A DNA stretch of 43,371 nucleotides from Candidatus Zixiibacteriota bacterium (GTDB lineage Bacteria; Zixibacteria; MSB-5A5; GN15; FEB-12). Positions within the stretch are counted from its first letter, which is position 1. Every line of letters starts with the position of its first letter. The notes under the pieces were generated by a model. The model worked only from the letters and a program-made list of their open reading frames with translations, had not been told where the DNA came from and searched no databases. Location of the stretch: positions 1 through 43,371 of the forward strand of contig JBFMDV010000014.1 in NCBI GenBank assembly GCA_040753875.1, read 5' to 3'. The translations under genes were made by a program, and so were the position numbers. Below are positions 21,550-31,043 of this stretch, piece after piece.

Positions 21550-24051
21550 ATGAGAGAACTGCTCGAAACTCAGTTTTTCCCCTTTGTCATCAAACCGGGG
21601 CGGTATGCCGGCGGCGAGTTGGGGCAGATCGTCAAAGAACCGGCCGGTCGACTAAGCTACCTTCACGCCTATCCGGACAAGTACGAGCTGGGCCAGTCAT
21701 ATCCCGGTCTGCAGATGCTCTATCATATCGTCAATCAGGACAACCGGTTTCTCTGCGAACGGGTGTTTGCGGTTGACAGGGACGCCGAGCAACTCATGCG
21801 GGCGAAGGGAATCCCCTTGTTTTCGCTGGAATCATGGCGTCCGGCACAGGAGTTCGATGCCTTCGGATTCACACTCGTCGACGAGACAGTCTACACCAAT
21901 GTGCTTGGCATGCTCGACCTGGCCGGCATTCCGTTACAATGGAAAGATCGCGACGACAGCCACCCCATCATCATGGCCGGCGGACCGGCGGTCTATAATC
22001 CTGAGCCGATGGCGGATTTCTTTGACCTGTTCTTCATCGGTGATGCCGAAGAGGGACTGCCGCATATGCTGGCGATCCTGCTGGAACACCGGGGCGAGTT
22101 GCGCGAAGCCAGACTGGCGGCAATCGCACGCAATGTGGAATCGGTATATATCCCGCGCTTCTACGACTCAACCAGAAAGCCGTTGACCGATTTCGCGCCG
22201 GCGAAAATCAAGGCGCGTGTCATCCGAGAACTGAAGCCTGAATACTATCCCGACCAACCGTTGGTCCCCCTTATCGAAACTGTCCATACGCATCTCGGCG
22301 TAGAGATCATGCGGGGCTGTCCACAGGGGTGCCGGTTCTGCCTGGCGGGAGCAATCTACCGACCGGTGCGTCTTCGCACGCAACATGAGATCATGTATCA
22401 AGTGGAGACCCAGGTTGCGAGCACCGGCTATGAAGATGTTGGGCTGATGTCTCTCTCCGCGACCGATTATCCCGAGCTGGAACCGTTAGCAACGACACTT
22501 GCTCGTCGTCTTGAGCCGTTGAAAGTTGGCATCAATCTGCCATCGCTCCGTCCCGGGTCAGTGACACCGGCATTGCTCGATGCCGTCAAGCGGGTGCGCA
22601 AGAGCGGTCTCACGATCGCACCGGAGGCTGGCACCGAGCGGCTTCGTCTGTTCATCCGCAAGAATTTCCCGGATGCGGCAATCTATGACACCGTGCGCCT
22701 CGCTTTTGCCAAGGGCTGGAACACGATCAAACTCTATTTCATGATCGGGCTCCCTACCGAGACCGACGACGATCTGATGGGCATCGCCAATATCTGCCGA
22801 GCAGTTGCTGGCGTGGCCAACGAGTTCACCGGGCGGCGATCTATTAACGTTACCCTCTCGCCGTTCGTCCCCAAAGCGCACACGCCGTTTCAGTGGGACG
22901 GGGTGATCTCGGAAGATGTTGTCGATCAGAAGATCCACGCCATCAAGAGACACACGCGGCTGGGGAATGTCAGTTTCAAGGTCAACAATCCCCGGCTGGC
23001 CGTGTTGCAGGCGATTCTGGGACGCGGCGGACGTGAATTATGTCCGGCTATCGAGGACGCTCATCGCCAAGGCTGCCGGTTCGACGGCTGGACGGAGGAT
23101 TTCCGGTTCGAGACCTGGCTTGCGACCTTTGAGCGTCACGGTATCAGCGTCACTGAATCTCTCAGGCCAATCCCGTTTTCGCGCGAACTGCCGTGGTCGC
23201 ATATCGACAAGGGGATTTCCGCCGAGCATCTCATGGCAGAGCGGCAGCGCACTTCGATGCAATTGAAAGAGTTCACACCGCACGCGATGACGGCTGCGCC
23301 GGAAGAGGCGGTCGAATCGGCCCAGGAGTTTGGACGCGGCAAAAAGAAGATCCCCTCGCGCAACGTGGCTGCCCCCACCAAGAACCGCATCCGACTTCGC
23401 TGGAGAAAGAGCGCTCGATTCCGCTACATGTCACACCTCGACAACCTTCGCCTGATCGAGCGAGCCATCAGGCGCTCGCGCATCCCCGTCGCGTACAGTC
23501 AGGGGTTCAACCCGACCATGAAAGTCTCGTTTGGTCCCCCGCTCACGCTGGGGTTCACGTCCGAGTCCGAGTTTGTCGATATTACCCTTGAGGTAAACCT
23601 TATGCCCTATATGATCGACAATCTCAAACAGGTCATGCCGCCCGGCTTTGATATTCTCGATGCGAAGATCGTTCTTGGCGCTGGAGAGTCTCTTTCCTCC
23701 CAGCTCAATCGTGTCACGTATACACTGCCGGTTCACTATTGGTCGGATACCCGCACTCTGGATGAGCAGCTATCCAGACTCATGGCCGCCACATCGCTCG
23801 AGATCGATCGCCCGACCAAAGAAGCCACCAAGCGCGTGGACATACGCCCGGCCATATACGGATTGAGTATCGAAAACAACAATCTGGTGATGCTGCTTGG
23901 CCTGGGGGATGGTGGCTATGCCCGGCCGACCGAAGTGGCCGAATTGTTGAAAGAAAGTCTTATCACCGACCCGATCGCACTGCCGTTCCACCGACTGACG
24001 ATGTTCCGGATGGAACCGGACGGACGACACATCGAGGGGATGGATATCTGA
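21550..24051 (+). CDS. Two-module radical SAM protein (TIGR03960 type + DUF2344)
   Basis: The 833-residue product has an N-terminal B12-binding-like domain (HAYPDKYELGQSYPGLQMLYHIVN, IIMAGGPAVYNPEP). Next is a radical SAM core with the 4Fe-4S motif CPQGCRFC (Cys257, 261, 264) and typical IKLYFMIGLPTETDDDL. From about residue 610 comes a DUF2344/TIGR03936 module (RLRWRKSARFRYMSHLDNLRLIERAIRRS...YSQGFNPTMKVSFGPPLTLGFTSESE). Some genomes carry the two parts as separate neighbouring genes; here they are one chain. The reaction is unknown; the family usually sits near translation or ribosome genes. rsmB follows after 5 bp, which supports an RNA-linked role. Confidence 0.9.
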   Translation: MRELLETQFFPFVIKPGRYAGGELGQIVKEPAGRLSYLHAYPDKYELGQSYPGLQMLYHIVNQDNRFLCERVFAVDRDAEQLMRAKGIPLFSLESWRPAQEFDAFGFTLVDETVYTNVLGMLDLAGIPLQWKDRDDSHPIIMAGGPAVYNPEPMADFFDLFFIGDAEEGLPHMLAILLEHRGELREARLAAIARNVESVYIPRFYDSTRKPLTDFAPAKIKARVIRELKPEYYPDQPLVPLIETVHTHLGVEIMRGCPQGCRFCLAGAIYRPVRLRTQHEIMYQVETQVASTGYEDVGLMSLSATDYPELEPLATTLARRLEPLKVGINLPSLRPGSVTPALLDAVKRVRKSGLTIAPEAGTERLRLFIRKNFPDAAIYDTVRLAFAKGWNTIKLYFMIGLPTETDDDLMGIANICRAVAGVANEFTGRRSINVTLSPFVPKAHTPFQWDGVISEDVVDQKIHAIKRHTRLGNVSFKVNNPRLAVLQAILGRGGRELCPAIEDAHRQGCRFDGWTEDFRFETWLATFERHGISVTESLRPIPFSRELPWSHIDKGISAEHLMAERQRTSMQLKEFTPHAMTAAPEEAVESAQEFGRGKKKIPSRNVAAPTKNRIRLRWRKSARFRYMSHLDNLRLIERAIRRSRIPVAYSQGFNPTMKVSFGPPLTLGFTSESEFVDITLEVNLMPYMIDNLKQVMPPGFDILDAKIVLGAGESLSSQLNRVTYTLPVHYWSDTRTLDEQLSRLMAATSLEIDRPTKEATKRVDIRPAIYGLSIENNNLVMLLGLGDGGYARPTEVAELLKESLITDPIALPFHRLTMFRMEPDGRHIEGMDI

Positions 24052-24056
24052 CGGCC

Positions 24057-25424
24057 ATGGAATCGACCGAGAAAGCGCTCGAACCGAAACGGTACGATCA
24101 GGTAAGGGCTGCCGCCCTCGAGGCGATCATCCTCATCGAGCAGGGGGAGCAAACGGAGGGGGCGGTACATGCAGTCACGCACGGCCGCCAGTTCCGACCG
24201 ATAGATTTGCGCTTCTTGTTGCAGTTGGTCAATGGCACCACCAAGATGCGGCGACGGCTCGACCATGAGATCCGGTTCTTCCTGGCGCGCCCTTCGGCCG
24301 AGTTGCCGATCAAGATCGCCAATATCCTCCGCATGGGTTTCTATCAACTTTTGTTCACCGACAAAGTGCCGCCTGCCGCGACGGTATCCGAATCAGTGAG
24401 TCTGGCAAGACACTTTGTCGATGACCGCATCGCCGGGCTGGTGAATGCTGTGCTGCGCGCGCGTCTTCGCGAACCGCACAAGGTGCATTTCGCGTCAAAA
24501 GACGAGCAACCAGTCAAGTATCTGGGGGATTTTTACAGCTATCCCGATTATTTTGTGAAATACTGCCTGACTGAGTTCGGTTATGCCCGTACTGAGGAAC
24601 TCCTCAAGCAGTACAACAAGGCGCCGCATGTCACCTACCGGGTCAATTTTCTTAAGGCCAAGCCGGATGAGGTGGCCCACCTCCTTCAGGAGAACCAGAT
24701 AGAGTTTTCGTATGGAAGGCACCTGCCGGAGTTCATTCATATTCAGGGGGCCGGATTGCCGCTCGAACAACAGCTTCTTCACACCGGCAAAGTGTTTATT
24801 CAAGATGAATCGGCCGGGCTGCCGGTACGTCTGCTTAACCCCAAACAAGGGGAGTCAATCGTCGATCTCACCGCGGCGCCGGGCGGGAAGGCGACCTATG
24901 CGGCAATTCGGATGCGCAACAAGGGGCGCGTAACGGCGGTGGACAAATCGCACCAGCGTTTGGAATTGGTGGTCGAAAACGCGCAGCGACTCGGGATCCG
25001 GATCATCGCCCCCGTGGCATCGGATATGGCGGAGTTTGCCGCTGAGCCATTCGATCGCGTTTTGCTCGACCCGCCCTGCTCCGGTTGGGGGACTGCCGGG
25101 AAACACGCCGATCTGCGTTGGGCAAAATCATCCGAGGATATCGAGAATCTCGTGAAAATACAGGCCAAGATGATCGACCGGGCTTCACGCCTGGTAAAGT
25201 CGGGGGGGGTGCTGGTCTATTCGACCTGTACCATCATGCGTCCGGAGAATGACCAGATCATCGAAGAATTTCTGCTTCGGAACTCGAAGTTCGAAATTGA
25301 CCCGGCCGAGCAATTTTTCGACAAGAGCCTGGTGAACGAGCGCGGCTTCGTAAAGACCTACCCAGAATGCACCGACATGGATGGCGCCTTTTGCGCCCGG
25401 TTGCGGAGGAAGCTCGAGACTTGA
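24057..25424 (+). CDS. rsmB: 16S rRNA m5C967 methyltransferase
   Basis: The 455-residue product has an N-terminal NusB-like RNA-binding domain (residues about 12-145: VRAAALEAIILIEQG, LVNAVLRARLRE) and a C-terminal SAM domain. The latter has DLTAAPGGKATYAA (SAM site), LLDPPCSGWGT with Cys341, and YSTCTIMRPEN with Cys391 as the attacking Cys of m5C enzymes. That pair and the NusB domain mark RsmB/Sun. It probably shares a transcript with the radical SAM gene. It ends about 40 bp before a dispersed repeat that separates it from the convergent alr gene. Confidence 0.92.
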   Translation: MESTEKALEPKRYDQVRAAALEAIILIEQGEQTEGAVHAVTHGRQFRPIDLRFLLQLVNGTTKMRRRLDHEIRFFLARPSAELPIKIANILRMGFYQLLFTDKVPPAATVSESVSLARHFVDDRIAGLVNAVLRARLREPHKVHFASKDEQPVKYLGDFYSYPDYFVKYCLTEFGYARTEELLKQYNKAPHVTYRVNFLKAKPDEVAHLLQENQIEFSYGRHLPEFIHIQGAGLPLEQQLLHTGKVFIQDESAGLPVRLLNPKQGESIVDLTAAPGGKATYAAIRMRNKGRVTAVDKSHQRLELVVENAQRLGIRIIAPVASDMAEFAAEPFDRVLLDPPCSGWGTAGKHADLRWAKSSEDIENLVKIQAKMIDRASRLVKSGGVLVYSTCTIMRPENDQIIEEFLLRNSKFEIDPAEQFFDKSLVNERGFVKTYPECTDMDGAFCARLRRKLET

Positions 25425-25464
25425 GCGGAACCAGATCAATTCCCGGAGGGAGAGGATTACTGCA

Positions 25465-25515
25465 GTTGTGGCAGGTCCTGCCATCCGCCGACAGGCTGAT
25501 GGTGTGACCTGACAC
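25465..25515. repeat. Dispersed palindromic repeat, copy C (inverted)
   Basis: Arms GTGGCAGGTC (25468-25477) and GACCTGACAC (25506-25515), 9 of 10 pairs, 28 nt apart. GTT precedes the left arm, which is AAC on the other strand, so this copy is inverted against the other three. The spacer holds an inner stem CCATC-C-GCC with GGC-T-GATGG. It lies between convergent rsmB and alr, where it could stop both transcripts. Confidence 0.8.
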
Positions 25516-25522
25516 ACGTATG

Positions 25523-26683
25523 CTATTTCACCACAACCTTAGGTATCAAGGGCGACAACCGCGCCAGCATCTCGTAGTTGATCGTCTGCGCCCACTGCGC
25601 CAATTGCTCGGCGGACAGATGTTCGCGCCCATCGCGGCCAATCAGAGTCACTTCTTCCTCCAGCTTCACACCGGGGATATCGGTGATATCGACCATAATG
25701 AGATTCATACAGACTCTCCCCCGCACCGGCGCCCGTCTTCCCTTGATAAGCACATGCGCCTGATTGGAGAGCGCGCGGTCGTAGCCATCGCAGTATCCTA
25801 CCGGAAGCACAGCGAGCCGCGTCCACGCGGTGGTGCGATAGGTGCAGCCGTATCCAATAAAGCTGTCCGGCGTAACCTCTTTGATTTGCGTCACACTGGT
25901 TTTCCATCGCAGCACTGGCGACAGGATATTGTTCGAGCGCCCCATCAGGCGATAGCTGAGATAGGTCTCTTTCGAAGGCCAGTGCCCATACAGCGCGAGC
26001 CCCGGACGAACCAGCTCGAAGCGCGTTTTGTCGAACAAGATCAGCGCCGCCGATGATGCCGTGTGCCGGAGCTTCGGTTTGATGCCGAGCCGCGTCATCG
26101 TTGCCACCATTCGATTGAAATTCTCCAGTTGAAACTGCGCGTACTCGTGACTGGTGGTGTCCTCGATATTGGCGAAATGCGTGCTCGCGCCGAGTGGGCT
26201 TTTAAGGTGTGCGTGCTTCTTATAGATTACTGCAAATCGCGGCAGCTCCTTCTCCGTTATCCCCTGCCGGTTAGTGCCGGTTTCGAGCTTCAGGTGTGTG
26301 GCGACATGCGTTTTTCGCTTATCCGACAGCCTGCCAAGTGCATGCAATGTTTCCGAAGTGAACACAACAGGCTCAAGTTCATACTCGAATACGGCATCCA
26401 GAGAATCGAGCGCAATCGGTCCGAGCACCATCAATTTCCGTGTCCACCCGGCTGTGCGACAAGCGATCGCCTCATCAAGCGAATGGACCGAGAGATACCC
26501 GATCTGGGTCATGGGAGCGAGCATACCAACGATCTGCGGCAGCCCATGGCCGTAGGCATTGGCTTTGACAGATGGCGCCAGGATTCGTCCCCTGCCGGCC
26601 AGTCGTGCCAGCGTGCGCACATTCTTCCCAAGCGCCGACCTCGACAGTTCTATCCAATGCAACAGCGTTCGCTTCTGTTTCAT
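25523..26683 (-). CDS. alr: Alanine racemase
   Basis: This 386-residue PLP enzyme makes D-alanine for the cell wall. The N-terminal TIM barrel has the PLP Lys40 in SVKANAYGHG. HTASSAALILF and RPGLALYGHWP follow, and the C-terminal domain has the second catalytic Tyr in IGYGCTYRT, then LPVGYCDGYDRALSN and VRGRVCMNLIMVDIT, all typical of Alr. ATG 26683 starts a normal-length protein. There is no ribosome-binding site, but a -10-like TATACA lies eight bases upstream, so the mRNA may be leaderless. The gene runs convergent to rsmB, with a repeat between. Confidence 0.94.
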   Translation of the reverse strand: MKQKRTLLHWIELSRSALGKNVRTLARLAGRGRILAPSVKANAYGHGLPQIVGMLAPMTQIGYLSVHSLDEAIACRTAGWTRKLMVLGPIALDSLDAVFEYELEPVVFTSETLHALGRLSDKRKTHVATHLKLETGTNRQGITEKELPRFAVIYKKHAHLKSPLGASTHFANIEDTTSHEYAQFQLENFNRMVATMTRLGIKPKLRHTASSAALILFDKTRFELVRPGLALYGHWPSKETYLSYRLMGRSNNILSPVLRWKTSVTQIKEVTPDSFIGYGCTYRTTAWTRLAVLPVGYCDGYDRALSNQAHVLIKGRRAPVRGRVCMNLIMVDITDIPGVKLEEEVTLIGRDGREHLSAEQLAQWAQTINYEMLARLSPLIPKVVVK

Positions 26684-26691
26684 GGCGGGAA

Positions 26692-26720
26692 TGTATAGGG
26701 ATAACGGTGCTACGGGACAA
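26692..26720 (-). promoter_or_regulatory. Promoter abutting the alr start
   Basis: On the minus strand TTGTCC (26720-26715), 17-nt spacer, TATACA (26697-26692), eight bases before the ATG. Same geometry as at rqcH and kdsA. Confidence 0.45.
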
Positions 26721-26795
26721 GAAAAAGATAGCGGGCACCTTTCAATGTGACAATCGTACGGCGATAGTCGCCCAGCTACCAATGTCGATTTGCTG

Positions 26796-26824
26796 TTGAC
26801 AACGACTGTCATATAGACTAACCT
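26796..26824 (+). promoter_or_regulatory. Promoter of the DUF3857 gene pair
   Basis: TTGACA at 26796-26801, 17-nt spacer, TAACCT at 26819-26824, giving a leader of about 35 nt before the ATG at 26866. Confidence 0.55.
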
Positions 26825-26865
26825 GTCCATACAAGGATTAGTCAGAAAACTTCTATCCGGGGGTC

Positions 26866-28794
26866 ATGTCTATGGCGTGTCGTTCCATAGTTCACTCAAC
26901 GCTCACCGCAATTCTTGTGGTGCTGTGTGTTTCCAGCGCATTCGGTTCGAAATGGGGGAAGGTCACACCCGAGGAGTGGCAGTTGATGCCGCCGCCCACC
27001 CATGCTGACATCAACGCCGCGGTCGTGTTCGACCGCTGTACGCTCAACGTCGGTGAGGAAGTTATCACGATCCGGCGTCATGTCCGGCTGAAAGTCTACC
27101 GTAAGGCTGGCGCCGACGAGATCGGCGAAAGGCACATTTATTACCGCGATGGCGACAAGCTCACAAATCTGAGGGCTCAGACCATTCTCCCCGACGGGAA
27201 AACCGTCAAGGTTGAATCGCGCGACATCTTTACAAAGACCGTAGCCGGCGAACGTTACAAGACGTTTGCGTTTCCGGTCGTTGACAGCGGCTGCATACTC
27301 GAATATCAGTACACCAACATCAACCAGCGGTATTACTATCTAAAGCCATGGTACTTCCAGGGAGGCCTTTATACCTTCGAATCGCAATTCACGCTCGAAC
27401 TGGCACCGGGGTTCGTGTACAGTTCTTCGCTTCATCGGGCCACGGGCGGCGCCGCTGAGGCCGTCGAAGACGAGTGTCTTGATCCGGCCAATCCGGGGCT
27501 CAAGATCAAGCAATACACATGGACTCAGCGGAATCTGCCGCCGATTACCGACGAACCATTTATGGCGGCACGTGAGAACTATTACTTTGCCCTGCGATGC
27601 CAGCTGGTCGAATACCGGACACCCTATAGCGTCGTAAGGTTTGTGAAGGACTGGGCCGATTTGGGGAAGGAACTGGATGAGTTTGTCGGCGCATATGCGT
27701 ACGGCGGCGGTGTCGATGACCTCGCTAAGCGGCTGACGGCCAATGATTCCACCCAATCACTCAAGGCCGAACGCTTGTACGATTTCGTCTCGGACTCGAT
27801 CAGCTCCCAGCCGGACGCGGAGGGCAAGTGGTTCACCAACAAGAACCTCAGCCAGTTGCTCAAGAACGGATTCGGCACGGGCGACGAGAAGAATCTGTTG
27901 TTGCTTCAAATGCTTCGCAAGTCGGGCATCACCGCCTGGCCGGTCTTTGTCGCCACACGGGATCGCGCCCAACTTGACCCGAATAACTGCCATCGGTCGC
28001 AATTCAACCATATCATGCTGTTTGCCCAGCTTGATTCGTCTGCCATGTTGATGGATGCTTCTTCGAAATACAGTCCCTACAGTGTCCTACCGGCGAACTG
28101 CCTCGTAGATGCCGGGTTCCTGGTCGACGGCAAGGATTCGAAGCTGATTCGCATCACGCGTGCCGATCCGCGTACGTACCGCCTCGATGCCACCGATATC
28201 GTCATCGACAGCTCCGGTAACGCCCGCTGTTCGACGACCTGCCAGATGACCGGTTATTTCGTGCCGCAGTACGGGGAGCTCCTCGACCAACAGGCACCCG
28301 ACGAATTCGTCAAAAAATATTTCCTGTCGAAAGCGAGTGACGACGCCGAACTTGACAGCAATTCGTTTTCGACGAATGACGCAGGGAATCTGACTGTTGA
28401 GGCAACGTATTCTCTTCCCGGTTACGCCCGCAGGTTGGACAACAACACGCTGATTCGCCCGCCAACCTTCTATTTTGCAGAAAACCCGTTCAAGCGGGAG
28501 CGACGCAGTTTCCCGGTTGATTTCAATTTCCCCTTCACCTACCACAATGTCGTCCGGGTCTCTTCCGCGACCGGAGCGACGTCATCGACCCTGCCGAGAG
28601 ATACGATCATGGAGATACCCGGCATTTCCTTTCAGAGAGCCAGTGTGTTCGAAAACGGTACGGCCGTGGTCGACACCCGGTTGATCGTCACCGAGCCGGT
28701 GTTTGAACCAGGCCGCTACCGCGAACTGCGACGGTTTTTCGATGAAGTGGCCAAAGCACAGGCTGAAGAGGTCATTCTGGCTTCGGAGATGTAA
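26866..28794 (+). CDS. DUF3857/transglutaminase-like exported protein, Cys lost
   Basis: The 642-residue exported protein has a signal peptide (STLTAILVVLCVSSAFG), a DUF3857 domain (VITIRRHVRLKVYRKAGADEIGE...ILPDGKTVKVE...ILEYQYT), a transglutaminase-like core (ERLYDFVSDSIS, GDEKNLLLLQMLRKSGITAWPVFV, FNHIMLFAQLD, LMDASSKYSP) and a C-terminal DUF3858-like sheet region. In active relatives the core reads GDCKD. Here the catalytic Cys is Glu341 (codon 27886-27888), while the His and Asp positions remain, so it should not be catalytic. It is followed after 2 bp by a relative that keeps the Cys. GGGGG lies before ATG 26866. Confidence 0.8.
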   Translation: MSMACRSIVHSTLTAILVVLCVSSAFGSKWGKVTPEEWQLMPPPTHADINAAVVFDRCTLNVGEEVITIRRHVRLKVYRKAGADEIGERHIYYRDGDKLTNLRAQTILPDGKTVKVESRDIFTKTVAGERYKTFAFPVVDSGCILEYQYTNINQRYYYLKPWYFQGGLYTFESQFTLELAPGFVYSSSLHRATGGAAEAVEDECLDPANPGLKIKQYTWTQRNLPPITDEPFMAARENYYFALRCQLVEYRTPYSVVRFVKDWADLGKELDEFVGAYAYGGGVDDLAKRLTANDSTQSLKAERLYDFVSDSISSQPDAEGKWFTNKNLSQLLKNGFGTGDEKNLLLLQMLRKSGITAWPVFVATRDRAQLDPNNCHRSQFNHIMLFAQLDSSAMLMDASSKYSPYSVLPANCLVDAGFLVDGKDSKLIRITRADPRTYRLDATDIVIDSSGNARCSTTCQMTGYFVPQYGELLDQQAPDEFVKKYFLSKASDDAELDSNSFSTNDAGNLTVEATYSLPGYARRLDNNTLIRPPTFYFAENPFKRERRSFPVDFNFPFTYHNVVRVSSATGATSSTLPRDTIMEIPGISFQRASVFENGTAVVDTRLIVTEPVFEPGRYRELRRFFDEVAKAQAEEVILASEM

Positions 28795-28796
28795 TC

Positions 28797-30659
28797 GTGA
28801 TCCGGTGCTTCATCGCCTTTGGCATCCTGCTCAACCTGGTCGTTGTTGTGGATGCGTCAGACGATCCGCCAAAGGGAGCCCGTATCGATTCGATTGCCTA
28901 TCGCTGCCGGGTCGACGGCAACCGGGTCCATGTCGCCGAATTCCGCCGCCTGACCGTGCTCAATCCCTCAGGTGACAAACATGCATATGTAGCTGAATAC
29001 GAAAACAGATATATCAGACTGAAGAATGTCAATATTCGCCAGTACGATGCCTCCGGCAAACTGTTGATGAAAAAATCCAAGGGGGATATGACGAAGGCCT
29101 GTGGGCAGGGGCAGTCCTATCTGCTTTACGACGATAACTGCAATTACTACATGGAACTCCCGGCACGAAGCTACCCGTACACCATTGAGCACGAGACCGA
29201 GTCCGACATGCAGTCACTATTTTTCCTGAGAGGATTTATTGTACAACGATCCCTACCGGTCGTGCACGCCGTCGTGGAACTGGAGTACCAGGATGACCGG
29301 CCGATCTTCTGGAAACTGTACAACCACGATACGACCCCCGAGGAAACTGCCGCTGCTGGCCTGCACAAGTTCCGCTGGATATTCGACTCGATCCCGGCGA
29401 CCCCTGAACTGACATACGCAACCGCGAAGGATCGCCAGGGAGCCTATCTGGCCTTTTCCGCCGAGAGCTTCGAACTTGAAGGATTCCCCTTCAATGGCCG
29501 CACCTGGAAGAACGTCGGTCTCTGGCAGAAACAGCTCTCAGCCGGTCGCACCGGCGCCGATTCGCTGCCGACACCGTTGCCTGCCACCGACGCTGCTGAT
29601 TCGATCGCCTGCGAGAAATATCGAGAGGTCACCGCTGCAACTCGATATGTAGCCGTGTCCATCGGCCTCAGCGGCTGGCAGCCGAATTTCGCCGACCTGG
29701 TCGCGCAGCGCGGCTACGGTGACTGTAAGGACATGACCTGCCTGCTCACTGCCAAACTGCACGCCTCCGGCATTGAGGCGTACCCTTGCCTGGTGATGAC
29801 CGCCGGCGAGGGCTGGCTGGACACATCGTTTGTCAATTTCCAGTTCAATCATGTGATCACTATGGCCGTAGTCGGTGGCGATACGCTCTGGTTTGACCCG
29901 ACCTGTAGCAACTGTCCCCCGGGTGATCTTCCCGATGGAGACGAAGGGATCCCGGTACTGGTGATCACGGATACGGGAGGAGTAGTCGTGACCACCCCGC
30001 TCTCCACGGCCGAGCAGAATACGGTCCGCAGGACCGCCGTGGTGACAATCGACACTACTGGCCGGGTGAGCGTAGCCGCTTCTGCCGACGTTACCGGCAA
30101 CCATGCCCATTCGCTCAGAGCATATTTCGAGGGGGCTGACCGTGAGAAAACGGAGCGGTATGTCAAGGAGTGGTTTTGGGGAGACTCTCGAAAGTTCGAA
30201 CTCGCCAGGTTCGAACTGCGCGATCTGGACAACCCCGATGTGCCGTTGCACCTGGAGGCCGCGTACCATGCCGTCAAGCCAATCGATCGCCTCCGGGGCA
30301 TCGCCTACCTCCCGCCGTTTCTATTCACGGACCGCGATATCTACGGCGGGGCCAAACTGACCGAACGAACGACTCCACTCCAGCTCGGCTACGCAAGGAC
30401 GATCAGCGACAGCATCATAGTCACCGGCCCCTTGATCGCCTGGGCCGATTCAATGCTCTTTCCGCCAGACTTCTCGGCTGATTTTTACGGCGGACACGCT
30501 TCCTGGCGATATCGCAGGGGAAACGACTCGGCGTTTGCTCGCTACGACGTCAATTATACGGGAGCATCGGTTCCGGTTGAACAGTTGCCGGCGTTCGGGG
30601 TTTTCTTGTCCGAACGGCGGAAGCAGATCGATGCCCCTATCAGGGTGTTTGTCAAGTGA
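28797..30659 (+). CDS. DUF3857/transglutaminase-like exported protein, Cys present
   Basis: The 620-residue product has a signal peptide (IAFGILLNLVVVVDA) and the same order of domains as the gene before it. Its transglutaminase-like core keeps Cys310 (YGDCKDMTCLLTAKL), His in FNHVITMAV and Asp in LWFDPTCSNCPPGDLP, so the Cys-His-Asp triad looks intact. Transglutaminase-like enzymes of this kind cut or form amide bonds in the periplasm or at the surface; the substrate is unknown. Start GTG 28797, with GGAG about 8 bp upstream, just 2 bp after the partner's stop: the two are one operon and perhaps one complex. Confidence 0.82.
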   Translation: MIRCFIAFGILLNLVVVVDASDDPPKGARIDSIAYRCRVDGNRVHVAEFRRLTVLNPSGDKHAYVAEYENRYIRLKNVNIRQYDASGKLLMKKSKGDMTKACGQGQSYLLYDDNCNYYMELPARSYPYTIEHETESDMQSLFFLRGFIVQRSLPVVHAVVELEYQDDRPIFWKLYNHDTTPEETAAAGLHKFRWIFDSIPATPELTYATAKDRQGAYLAFSAESFELEGFPFNGRTWKNVGLWQKQLSAGRTGADSLPTPLPATDAADSIACEKYREVTAATRYVAVSIGLSGWQPNFADLVAQRGYGDCKDMTCLLTAKLHASGIEAYPCLVMTAGEGWLDTSFVNFQFNHVITMAVVGGDTLWFDPTCSNCPPGDLPDGDEGIPVLVITDTGGVVVTTPLSTAEQNTVRRTAVVTIDTTGRVSVAASADVTGNHAHSLRAYFEGADREKTERYVKEWFWGDSRKFELARFELRDLDNPDVPLHLEAAYHAVKPIDRLRGIAYLPPFLFTDRDIYGGAKLTERTTPLQLGYARTISDSIIVTGPLIAWADSMLFPPDFSADFYGGHASWRYRRGNDSAFARYDVNYTGASVPVEQLPAFGVFLSERRKQIDAPIRVFVK

Positions 30660-30695
30660 CGCCCCTTCGTGCTATGAAGCAGCGCGAGCAAGAGT

Positions 30696-31043
30696 ATGGC
30701 AGAGTCTGAAGTGAAGAAACGGCTGGTCAAATCAGCCCATACCGCAACCTATACCGACCCCTTGATAGTCTCGGAAAACGAGATAGTTGAAGTCGGAAGA
30801 CGTGACTCGGAGTACCAAGGCTGGCTCTGGTGTACGGCAAAATCCGGCAAAAGTGGCTGGGTGCCGGAAAAGTACCTTGAGTGGAAAGGTGACAAGGGAA
30901 TCATGTCCCGCGATTATGACGCCACCGAGCTGACTGTCGACGTCGGCGAGTGTGTCACCGTCCTGTTTGAAGAATCCGGCTGGGTCTGGTGCCTTGCCTC
31001 TGACGGTCGTGCCGGATGGCTGCCAATCGACAGGCTGAGCTAA
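30696..31043 (+). CDS. Small protein of two SH3-like domains
   Basis: The 115-residue product has no signal peptide. Two copies of an SH3-like barrel fill it: residues about 8-62 (SENEIVEV, GWLWCTAKSGKSGWVPEKYLE) and 68-115 (LTVDVGECVTVL, GWVWCLASDGRAGWLPIDRL). The GW(L/V)WC...GW(V/L)P pattern is the core of classical SH3 folds that bind Pro-rich peptides, here in a bacterial cytoplasmic protein. It follows the DUF3857 pair by 36 bp. Whether it works with them is unknown, since they are exported and it appears not to be. Confidence 0.75.
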   Translation: MAESEVKKRLVKSAHTATYTDPLIVSENEIVEVGRRDSEYQGWLWCTAKSGKSGWVPEKYLEWKGDKGIMSRDYDATELTVDVGECVTVLFEESGWVWCLASDGRAGWLPIDRLS

